From: a bacterium
GTDB taxonomy: Bacteria; Patescibacteriota; Minisyncoccia; Minisyncoccales; UBA10102
Direction: 5' to 3'
DNA length: 10,896 bases
NCBI GenBank assembly: GCA_030699255.1
Contig: JAUYJR010000033.1
Coordinates: 1-10,896, forward strand
Shown: positions 1-4,641 of the stretch, one piece after another
Layout of the letters: every line of letters starts with the position of its first letter
How positions within the stretch are numbered: position 1 is the first letter of the stretch
Translations under genes and position numbers: made by a program
Notes under the pieces: generated by a model
Seen by the model: only the letters and a program-made list of their open reading frames with translations
Told to the model about the DNA's origin: nothing
The model's database searches: none

Positions 1-63
1 TGTGCGCATATGTGACAATATACTACGTCTTTCTGTTTGAGTCAATACCCAGCCGCACAATAG
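1..63. repeat. Left arm of a 63-bp inverted repeat (outer arms of a 434-bp structure)
   Basis: Position i pairs with position 435-i. Bases 1-52 match the reverse complement of 383-434 with one difference (position 40), then three mismatches (53-55), then eight more matching bases (56-63). That is 59 of 63 identical. The arm reaches the first base of the window, so its true outer end is not visible. It carries a minus-strand promoter-like sequence. Such long, nearly perfect arms around about 310 bp look like a MITE-type element or a recent inverted duplication of a promoter region. Confidence 0.9.
17..45 (-). promoter_or_regulatory. Outward-facing sigma70-like promoter in the left repeat arm
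   Basis: On the minus strand, TTGACT (complement of 40-45) and TATATT (complement of 17-22) are separated by exactly 17 nt. Each differs from the sigma70 consensus at one position. It is the mirror copy of the promoter at 390-418 and would transcribe leftwards out of the window. Whether any gene lies there cannot be seen. Confidence 0.55.
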
Positions 64-95
64 GAAGGAGATTCTTCGGCTCAACCCCGCACTCC

Positions 96-193
96 GAGAG
101 TATACCTTTGCAAGACCGTCAAAATTCTGCTGAACTTTTGCCTTGCGCTTCGCACCGTCGTGCTTCAGGGCTATCTTGCAAAGGCATACTCTC
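96..193 (-). repeat. Foldback element, copy A (diverged, minus orientation)
   Basis: A 98-bp palindromic unit. The outer stem is 96-115 with 174-193 (19 of 20 Watson-Crick pairs; the exception, 104/185, becomes a G-U pair in a minus-strand transcript). Inside are a GCAC/GTGC hairpin capped by GACG (minus sense; plus 152-163) and an AAAGTTC/GAATTTT hairpin capped by AGCA (minus sense; plus 121-138). It has the same architecture and order as copies B and C but diverged sequence, and lies in opposite orientation to them. No coding capacity is apparent. Confidence 0.7.
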
Positions 194-205
194 TCCGTTG
201 CAGAT

Positions 206-339
206 AGTGGGAGTCATGCTTTGCTAACGCAGAGCATGTGCTTTCAGAAGGACGTTCGCAAGCGCGACGGCGCTGAGATCGAGCCAAAAATTCAGCAGAA
301 TTTTATGGCGGTCTCTTCTGAAGGCATATGCTCGGAGTT
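206..339 (+). repeat. Foldback element, copy B with conserved flank
   Basis: A 134-bp block repeated without gaps at 10617-10750 with six differences (128 of 134 identical). The core 232-333 folds back on itself: outer stem 232-250 with 315-333 (19 pairs, two of them G-U in a plus transcript), an AGCGC/GCGCT hairpin with GACG loop (261-274), and an AAAATTC/GAATTTT hairpin with AGCA loop (287-304). It is a non-coding dispersed repeat. It resembles ERIC or MITE-like intergenic palindromes in size and form, but I do not recognise the family. Confidence 0.85.
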
Positions 340-342
340 GAG

Positions 343-370
343 GTTGTTTCATTACCGCTCGCAATGACGC
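343..370 (-). repeat. Partial 'CATTGCGAGC' intergenic repeat
   Basis: Read on the minus strand this stretch contains TCATTGCGAGC followed by GGTAATGAAAC. The 11-bp core is shared with 10500-10510 on the plus strand. Sequences of this kind are common dispersed intergenic repeats in many bacterial genomes (general knowledge). Here it sits between foldback copy B and the right arm of the outer inverted repeat. It looks like a fragment rather than a full unit. Confidence 0.45.
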
Positions 371-371
371 G

Positions 372-434
372 CTATTGTGTAACTGGGTATTGACGCAAAC
401 AGAAAGACGTAGTATATTGTCACATATGCGCACA
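372..434. repeat. Right arm of the 63-bp inverted repeat
   Basis: Near-perfect reverse complement of 1-63 (59 of 63). Similarity ends within the window after 434 if the left end is taken as position 1. It contains the best promoter of the window (390-418), directed at rplC, so the operon appears to be transcribed from a promoter inside a repeat arm. Confidence 0.9.
390..418 (+). promoter_or_regulatory. Probable main promoter of the ribosomal-protein operon
   Basis: TTGACG at 390-395, a 17-nt spacer, and TATATT at 413-418 match the sigma70 consensus at 5/6 and 5/6 with the ideal spacing. A start near 425 would give a leader of about 90 nt before the rplC ATG at 516. No equally good promoter was seen between 434 and 516. 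The weaker TTGTGC (444-449) has no convincing -10 box at 16-18 nt. Confidence 0.65.
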
Positions 435-483
435 TCGACTTCGTTGTGCAGATAAGGGTAATAAGATAGTGTGTATCCGCAGA

Positions 484-500
484 GCCGGGTTGCACCCGGC
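484..500 (+). promoter_or_regulatory. Leader hairpin upstream of rplC
   Basis: GCCGGGT (484-490) and ACCCGGC (494-500) form a perfect 7-bp stem with a TGC loop, followed by ATTTTGTTG. It ends 15 nt before the rplC start. It could be a weak terminator or attenuator, the end of an older upstream transcript, or an r-protein binding site in the leader. The T-rich tail is too interrupted for a confident terminator call. Confidence 0.5.
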
Positions 501-515
501 ATTTTGTTGAATTAT

Positions 516-1100
516 ATGAAAGCGCTTCTCGGAAGAAAAATAGGAATGACTCAGGTGTTTCAAGAAAACAAGGTTATTCCCGTTACCCTTATTCAGACAG
601 GGCCATGTCGCGTTTTGGAGACAAAGACAAAGGAAAAAGACGGATATCAGGCATTGCAACTTGGTTTTGAGGATATTAAGCGTCCTCGAAAATCTCAAAA
701 AGGAAAAGAAGTTCGTTTCATTAAAGAATTCCGTATGGAAGGAGAGCTGCCCTTACAAGGCAGTATTATTGATAGCTCGGTTTTTCAAGCGGGAGATCTG
801 GTACAAGTATCAAGCGTCTCAAAGGGAAAAGGATTTCAAGGAGGAGTAAAGCGGTGGGGATTTGCAGGGAGAGATGCAACGCACGGCACAAAACATGAAG
901 AGCGCACCCTGGGATCCACAGGATCTCAGCAACCGCAACGAGTTTCAAAGGGAAAGAAAATGCCAGGTCGTATGGGATCAGACAGGGTTACTATTGTTAA
1001 CCTTAGTGTGGTGCATGTGGACGTAGAGAAGCAGATTCTGGGCCTGAAGGGAGCCGTTCCCGGAGCCCCCGGAACAGTGGTGGAAATTCGTACAAGATAA
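516..1100 (+). CDS. rplC: 50S ribosomal protein L3
   Basis: L3 of 194 residues, slightly shorter than the usual 205-210. It is an early assembly protein of the large subunit, and its loop reaches towards the peptidyl-transferase centre. The N-terminus MKALLGRKIGMTQVF is the classical L3 start and fixes the ATG at 516; an in-frame ATG at 471 would add 15 unrelated residues encoded through the leader hairpin. The segment GVKRWGFAGRDATHG (110-124), the loop around GSTGSQQ (133-139) and KGKKMPGRMG (145-154) form the conserved central extension. A glutamine in this loop corresponds roughly to the residue methylated by PrmB in E. coli. The C-terminus has KGAVPGAPG (178-186). It is the first gene of the operon in this window; rpsJ, which normally precedes it, is not directly upstream. 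No Shine-Dalgarno sequence is visible. rplD follows after 2 nt. Confidence 0.97.
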   Translation: MKALLGRKIGMTQVFQENKVIPVTLIQTGPCRVLETKTKEKDGYQALQLGFEDIKRPRKSQKGKEVRFIKEFRMEGELPLQGSIIDSSVFQAGDLVQVSSVSKGKGFQGGVKRWGFAGRDATHGTKHEERTLGSTGSQQPQRVSKGKKMPGRMGSDRVTIVNLSVVHVDVEKQILGLKGAVPGAPGTVVEIRTR

Positions 1101-1102
1101 TT

Positions 1103-1750
1103 ATGACAGCAATTCCCGTATACAATTTGGAAGGAAAGGAAGTTCGAACAATTGAGCTTCCTTCTGGCGTATTTGATCTTCCTATGAATGCCGACTTGAT
1201 TTCTCAAGTTGCAACTATTCAGCGAGCAAACAGAAGGCAGGTTATAGCACACACAAAAGATAGAGGAGATGTTTCGGGAGGAGGAAAGAAGCCATGGAGA
1301 CAGAAAGGGACCGGTCGAGCAAGACACGGATCCAATAGGTCACCAATTTGGTCAGGCGGAGGAGTAACGTTTGGTCCAACATCAGATCGTGTCTTCTCCC
1401 GATCCATAAATCGCAAGATGCGCCGTAAGGCCCTCTTGCTTGTGCTTGCTGAGAAGGCGAGGAGAGGAAACATCTTCTTTTTGGAAAGTCCTTCTCAGGA
1501 ACGCGTAAAGACAAAAGAGTGGGCGAGGGCAATAAATCTCCTTCCCTCAAAGGGACAGAAGTCTCTCATGGTACTGGATTCGCTAAATCAGGGAATCATT
1601 GAGGCTTCTCGAAATCTCTCATATATGGAAACCATCCAGGCAAAAGATCTGAACGTGTTGGATCTTCTGAGATACCCCATTGTTATTATGACACCGGAAT
1701 CCGTTGAAGTTATACAGAAAACATTTCTTGGAAATTCTTCTACAAAGTAA
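1103..1750 (+). CDS. rplD: 50S ribosomal protein L4
   Basis: L4 of 215 residues, a little longer than the common 200-207. It is a large-subunit protein that lines the constriction of the nascent-peptide tunnel with L22 through its extended basic loop, seen here as GGGKKPWRQKGTGRARHGS (59-77) followed by IWSGGGVTFGP (82-92). The globular part follows, with SLNQGIIEASRNLSYM and LNVLDLLRY near the C-terminus and the terminal 'I.MTPESVEVI' strand typical of the family. In E. coli, L4 also represses its own operon by acting on the S10 leader. Whether that happens here is unknown, since this leader is short and unrelated. It starts 2 nt after the rplC stop with no Shine-Dalgarno site, so it is probably translated by coupling. 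Confidence 0.97.
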   Translation: MTAIPVYNLEGKEVRTIELPSGVFDLPMNADLISQVATIQRANRRQVIAHTKDRGDVSGGGKKPWRQKGTGRARHGSNRSPIWSGGGVTFGPTSDRVFSRSINRKMRRKALLLVLAEKARRGNIFFLESPSQERVKTKEWARAINLLPSKGQKSLMVLDSLNQGIIEASRNLSYMETIQAKDLNVLDLLRYPIVIMTPESVEVIQKTFLGNSSTK

Positions 1751-1757
1751 AAGCTCT

Positions 1758-2186
1758 ATGGCACTCCTTGATTTCCTCAAAAAGAAAAAGCAACAAGAAT
1801 CTCCCGAACCTCAAGGAGAGGAGCTTTCTAATGGAAAAAAGGGAAAAAAGAAGGAAGCTCGAGAACCCAAGAAAGAAACAGTGAAGAAAGAGAGAAAAGG
1901 AAGAGCTGTTTCGTATGCCATGCTCTTGCGCCCTCATGTAACCGAAAAAGCAAGTGTTCTTGCGGGAAGAAATGTCTATGTCTTTCAGGTTTCCGCCAAA
2001 GCAACAAAGCTTGAAATTGCAAGTGCGGTACAAGACATCTACGGAGTTCCTGTGCAACAGGTAAATATTGTGAATATTCCCTCAAAGAAAATTCGCGTGG
2101 GAAAGAGACAGGGCGTGAAATCGGGGTACAAAAAAGCAATGGTGAGTGTAAAACAGGGCCACCAGATTGACATGACAAGCTCATAG
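1758..2186 (+). CDS. rplW: 50S ribosomal protein L23 with lysine-rich N-terminal extension
   Basis: L23 sits at the exit of the peptide tunnel and is the docking site for trigger factor, SRP and the SecYEG translocon. The family core begins at about residue 55 (LLRPHVTEKAS, 56-66) and runs to the end (142 residues in total; about 95-100 is usual). Glu63 matches the E. coli Glu18 used for trigger-factor/SRP contact. Residues 1-52 are additional: MALLDFLKKKK, which looks like a short amphipathic membrane-binding helix, then a low-complexity Lys/Glu stretch. I chose ATG 1758 because it lies just after the rplD stop (7-nt gap) and is preceded by T like the other starts. An in-frame ATG at 1704 would overlap rplD by 47 nt. 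If Met55 (ATG at 1920) were used instead, the extension would disappear, but the reading frame is open and the spacing favours 1758. Confidence 0.93.
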   Translation: MALLDFLKKKKQQESPEPQGEELSNGKKGKKKEAREPKKETVKKERKGRAVSYAMLLRPHVTEKASVLAGRNVYVFQVSAKATKLEIASAVQDIYGVPVQQVNIVNIPSKKIRVGKRQGVKSGYKKAMVSVKQGHQIDMTSS

Positions 2187-2187
2187 T

Positions 2188-2973
2188 ATGGCAACAAACA
2201 CCGTATCAAAAAAGAAACCCGAGAAAAGCCTTTTGGTATCCCTGAATAAAACAGGAGGAAGGAACTCAACCGGAAAAATTACCGTACGCCATCGCGGAGG
2301 AGGATCCCGCAAACTTTACCGTTTAGTTGATTTTGGCCAGCAAAAGAAGGGAGTGGCGGGAGAAGTTGTTGCAATAGAGTATGATCCGAATCGGAATGCT
2401 AATATTATTTTGATGCAATACGAATCGGGGGAAAAGGGATACCTGCTTGCGCCCCATGGCATTCAAGAAGGTGATCGTATTCTTTGTGATGAAGCAGCTC
2501 CCATAAACATGGGAAATCGCATGAAGTTGAAAAATATTCCTCAAGGAACCCAGATATACAATATTGAGTTGGAGCGGGATCGAGGCGGCATTGTGGTGCG
2601 AGGAGCAGGCACATCGGCAAAACTTTTGGCAATAGAAGAGAAATACGCAACCGTTGAACTCCCCTCATCAGAAGTTCGCAAAATATCAGAAGAATGCTAT
2701 GCTTCCATCGGTACCATTTCCAATCCGGAGCATCGGTACAAGAAAATCGGAAAGGCGGGAAGGTCTCGTCTTATGGGACGAAGACCGCAGGTAAGAGGAT
2801 CTGCTATGAATCCGGTAGACCATCCGCATGGAGGAGGAGAAGGAAGATCTCCTATTGGACTTAAACATCCAAAAACTCCATGGGGGAAGCCTGCGCTTGG
2901 CGTAAAGACAAGAAGAAAGAAATGGACGGACAAACTGATTTTGCGAAGACGTAAAAAGAAGAAACGGAAATAA
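2188..2973 (+). CDS. rplB: 50S ribosomal protein L2 (short N-terminus)
   Basis: L2 of 261 residues (about 275 is usual). It is a primary 23S rRNA-binding protein needed for subunit joining and the peptidyl-transferase centre. Visible marks are KPEKSLL (10-16), TGGRNSTGKITVRHRGGGS (22-40), the SH3-like domain, the C-terminal segment with GRRPQVRGSAMNPVDHPHGGGEGR around 197-220 including the conserved HPH, and a very basic tail. The usual bacterial N-terminus with the 'KPTSPGRR' motif is missing; the protein starts with MATNTVSKKK directly before the PEKSLL segment. Upstream in frame there is a TGA at 2173-2175 with no other ATG, so the short form is real unless there is a sequence error. It starts 1 nt after the rplW stop. 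Confidence 0.97.
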   Translation: MATNTVSKKKPEKSLLVSLNKTGGRNSTGKITVRHRGGGSRKLYRLVDFGQQKKGVAGEVVAIEYDPNRNANIILMQYESGEKGYLLAPHGIQEGDRILCDEAAPINMGNRMKLKNIPQGTQIYNIELERDRGGIVVRGAGTSAKLLAIEEKYATVELPSSEVRKISEECYASIGTISNPEHRYKKIGKAGRSRLMGRRPQVRGSAMNPVDHPHGGGEGRSPIGLKHPKTPWGKPALGVKTRRKKWTDKLILRRRKKKKRK

Positions 2974-2974
2974 T

Positions 2975-3259
2975 ATGGCACGAAGCATCAAAAAAGGCCC
3001 TGTAGTTGATGAGAGGTTACTCTCTAAATTGCGGGATATCAAGCAGGGAGACAAAACGGTGGTAAAGACGTGGTCTCGGGCGGCAACTATTACTCCGGAG
3101 ATGATTGGGTTTACCTTTGGCGTATACAACGGCAAGGAGTTTATCTCTGTGAATGTTGGAGAGGAGATGGTGGGGCATAAGCTGGGAGAGTTTTCTCCAA
3201 CCACAAAATTTGTACGCCACGGAGGAAAGATACAGAAGGAAATTGAAAAGAAGAAATAG
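2975..3259 (+). CDS. rpsS: 30S ribosomal protein S19
   Basis: S19 of 94 residues, normal length. It is a small-subunit head protein that contacts S13 and the tRNA region and takes part in the intersubunit bridge near the A site. The start MARSIKKGPVVDE and the signature GHKLGEFSPTTKFVRHGGK (67-85) are the family hallmarks. It begins 1 nt after the rplB stop (TAATATG) and ends 2 nt before rplV. Upstream bases are purine-rich but give no clear Shine-Dalgarno match. Confidence 0.98.
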   Translation: MARSIKKGPVVDERLLSKLRDIKQGDKTVVKTWSRAATITPEMIGFTFGVYNGKEFISVNVGEEMVGHKLGEFSPTTKFVRHGGKIQKEIEKKK

Positions 3260-3261
3260 CT

Positions 3262-3762
3262 ATGGCACAAACCGTTACCGCTCATCTTCGATACATAAGG
3301 TTGGCTCCCCGCAAAGTTAGGCTGGTAGCTGATTTGGTGCGAGGGAAAAAAGTTCCCGAGGCGCGAGTCATTCTCAGAATGATTCCCAAGGGAGCTACTC
3401 ATTCCTTGGAAAAGCTTCTTGCTTCAGCGGTAGCTTCCGCAACAAATACCTATAGCATAGACGAGTCAAACCTCATTGTTTCAAGTATTACCGTGGGGGA
3501 GGGTCCTAAGCTGAAGCGATTCATGCCCCGTATGCGCGGTAGCGCTTCCCCTATTCAGAAGAAGACCTCCCATGTTACCGTTATGCTTCGGGAGATTGAG
3601 TCCGGTAAGAAGGTAGTGAAGCAAAAGAAAGAGGCTGGTACAACTATTGAAAAGAAAGATCGAACAGTAAAGCGATCTTCCTCTGCGCGTCCCGAGAGAC
3701 AGATCAAGAAGTCAGCAGAAGGAGTAAAACAGAAAATGTTTAGAAGAAAAGCGGTAGCCTAG
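3262..3762 (+). CDS. rplV: 50S ribosomal protein L22 with C-terminal basic extension
   Basis: L22 of 166 residues; the bacterial core is about 110. Residues 1-112 are the normal protein: the N-terminal YIRLAPRKVRLVADLVRGK (11-29) and the long beta-hairpin LKRFMPRMRGSASPI (84-98) that reaches into the nascent-peptide tunnel and forms the constriction with L4. From about residue 115 follows a tail of roughly 50 residues rich in Lys, Arg, Glu and Ser, probably disordered and bound to rRNA at the outside of the subunit. Similar tails occur in other CPR L22 proteins (recollection, not checked). It starts 2 nt after rpsS and is followed by a 20-nt gap, larger than most in the operon. Confidence 0.96.
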   Translation: MAQTVTAHLRYIRLAPRKVRLVADLVRGKKVPEARVILRMIPKGATHSLEKLLASAVASATNTYSIDESNLIVSSITVGEGPKLKRFMPRMRGSASPIQKKTSHVTVMLREIESGKKVVKQKKEAGTTIEKKDRTVKRSSSARPERQIKKSAEGVKQKMFRRKAVA

Positions 3763-3782
3763 GAATTCATTGTAAAAGCTTT

Positions 3783-4463
3783 ATGGCACACAACGTCCAT
3801 CCAAAAATATTTCGCGTAAGAGAAACCAAAGACTGGTTGTCTCGCTGGTTTAATCGCAGAAACTACGCAAATCAGCTAAAGGAAGATCACTTGATTCGTT
3901 TTTTTCTGGAAAAGCGCCTTAAAGAGGCATCAATTGAACGTGTTGAGATTGAGCGTTCTCCCGGAAAGGTTCAGATTATTATTGCTTCAGCTCGTCCTGG
4001 ACTTATTATTGGACGAGGGGGATCAGGAGTTGAAACGCTTCGCAAAGATATTCAGCGCATTCTCTTGAAGGAGCGGAAAAACAAAGAACAGAAAAAAGAA
4101 GATATTACGCTGGATGTGCGAGAGATTAAAAATCCATGGATTTCCGCCGCCCTAACCGCGCAGTGGATTGCCAGCCAGCTGGAGCGTCGTATGCCTCATC
4201 GAAGAACGATCAAACAGGGTTTAATGAAGGTTATGGCGAATAAAGAAATCCTTGGGGCGCGCATAGAAGTGGCGGGACGTCTTGGGGGAGCTGATATTGC
4301 GAGGAAAGAACGTGTGGAGGAGGGACGTCTTCCACGCCAAACATTGCGGGCAAATATTGAATATGCGTTGCGGGAAGCATTTACAACATACGGCACCATT
4401 GGGGTAAAGGTATGGGTGTACAAGGGAGACATATTTGAAGAAAAAGAACGGAAAGAAGCTTAA
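3783..4463 (+). CDS. rpsC: 30S ribosomal protein S3
   Basis: S3 of 226 residues, normal length. It forms part of the mRNA entry channel in the head of the small subunit and contributes to mRNA helicase activity. The N-terminus MAHNVHPKIFRVRETKDWLSR is a divergent form of the usual 'GQKVHP.GFRLG' start. The KH domain carries GLIIGRGGSGVETLR (73-87) with the GRGG loop at 77-80. Arg140, Arg141 and Lys144 align with the E. coli helicase residues Arg131, Arg132 and Lys135. The C-terminal domain has EVAGRLGGADIAR and TTYGTIGVKVWVYKGDIF (201-218). The start follows rplV after 20 nt without a Shine-Dalgarno site. The stop TAA is followed after 1 nt not by rplP itself but by a partial duplicate of the rplP start. 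Confidence 0.98.
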   Translation: MAHNVHPKIFRVRETKDWLSRWFNRRNYANQLKEDHLIRFFLEKRLKEASIERVEIERSPGKVQIIIASARPGLIIGRGGSGVETLRKDIQRILLKERKNKEQKKEDITLDVREIKNPWISAALTAQWIASQLERRMPHRRTIKQGLMKVMANKEILGARIEVAGRLGGADIARKERVEEGRLPRQTLRANIEYALREAFTTYGTIGVKVWVYKGDIFEEKERKEA

Positions 4464-4497
4464 TATGTTAACACCGAAAAAAGTAAAACAAAGAAAA
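4463..4497 (+). repeat. First copy of a 35-bp direct repeat (duplicated rplP start)
   Basis: Bases 4463-4497 match 4606-4640 at a constant offset of 143 with two differences (4476 G/A and 4491 A/C). The repeat covers 'ATATG' and the first 11 codons of rplP. This upstream copy keeps the TAA-T-ATG spacing seen at the rplB/rpsS junction, so it may mark the ancestral rplP start position. Confidence 0.9.
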
Positions 4498-4514
4498 GTC
4501 GCCCAAGGGGCTCC

Positions 4515-4535
4515 TTCAAAACCCTCGGTTTTGAA
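4515..4535 (+). promoter_or_regulatory. Hairpin in the rpsC-rplP insert
   Basis: TTCAAAACC (4515-4523) and GGTTTTGAA (4527-4535) form a perfect 9-bp stem with a CTC loop. It is one of three hairpins packed into the 144-nt gap. The function is unknown; it may pause RNA polymerase or protect the mRNA. Confidence 0.5.
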
Positions 4536-4546
4536 AGATTCCAACA

Positions 4547-4569
4547 CGGGGAAACACCCAGTTTCCCCG
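4547..4569 (+). promoter_or_regulatory. GC-rich hairpin in the rpsC-rplP insert (attenuator-like)
   Basis: CGGGGAAAC (4547-4555) and GTTTCCCCG (4561-4569) form a perfect 9-bp stem with loop ACCCA. The downstream sequence is C-rich (ACCCCCTTCTG) before a TTTT run at 4582-4585, so it is not a classical intrinsic terminator. In the middle of an operon it could act as an attenuator, a processing site or a stability element. Confidence 0.5.
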
Positions 4570-4580
4570 ACCCCCTTCTG

Positions 4581-4641
4581 ATTTTCTGTGTTTTAAAATA
4601 AACGCATATGTTAACACCAAAAAAAGTAAAACACAGAAAAT
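4581..4641 (+). promoter_or_regulatory. 14-bp inverted repeat enclosing the rplP start codon
   Basis: ATTTTCTGTGTTTT (4581-4594) is the exact reverse complement of AAAACACAGAAAAT (4628-4641), which lies in codons 7-12 of rplP. The loop of 33 nt contains the rplP ATG (4608-4610). In mRNA this stem would place the start codon in a loop and sequester the first codons, which suggests control of L16 translation. The inverted segment may also be a by-product of the mutation that duplicated the start region, since it matches the downstream copy exactly and the upstream copy imperfectly. Confidence 0.55.
4606..4640 (+). repeat. Second copy of the 35-bp direct repeat (functional rplP start)
   Basis: Direct repeat partner of 4463-4497. 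It includes the functional rplP ATG and first 11 codons. Confidence 0.9.

Larger units (their letters stand above)
4465..4581 (+). pseudogene. 38-codon ORF starting with a duplicate of the L16 N-terminus
   Basis: ATG 4465 opens an ORF of 38 codons ending at TGA 4579-4581. Its first 11 residues, MLTPKKVKQRK, copy the L16 start (MLTPKKVKHRK) with one change. The remaining 27 residues (Pro/Ser/Lys-rich) are unlike L16 and are encoded by hairpin-forming sequence. It begins 1 nt after the rpsC stop, has the T before ATG common to this operon, and ends 26 nt before the real rplP start, so it could be translated as a leader-type peptide. The simplest reading is a dead fragment of rplP left by a duplication or insertion event. 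A regulatory upstream ORF is the alternative. Confidence 0.6.

Noticed and set aside
12..367. Open frames of about 70-90 codons on both strands before rplC
   Set aside because: They run through inverted and dispersed repeats, have no recognisable domain, and the same peptide pieces appear wherever the repeat occurs (also near 10640-10700). They are by-products of the repeats.
1..434. Invertible phase-variation promoter
   Set aside because: The promoters lie in the repeat arms themselves, so inversion of the inner segment would not switch them. No recombinase gene is visible.
1..434. Assembly foldback artefact
   Set aside because: Not fully excluded, but the arms differ at four positions and are separated by 308 bp of distinct sequence, which an artefactual mirror copy would not normally show.
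471..515. Earlier rplC start at 471
   Set aside because: It would add 15 residues encoded through the leader hairpin, unlike any L3. MKALLGRKIGMTQ at 516 is the family start.
1704..1757. Earlier rplW start at 1704
   Set aside because: It overlaps rplD by 47 nt. ATG 1758 fits the operon's spacing and T-ATG context.
4547..4594. Intrinsic terminator between rpsC and rplP
   Set aside because: The GC stem is followed by a C-rich stretch and the T-run is about 12 nt away. Ending the transcript here would cut off thirteen essential genes. Attenuation remains possible.
4594..4607. Internal promoter before rplP (TAAAAT at 4594-4599)
   Set aside because: No acceptable -35 box lies 16-18 nt upstream.
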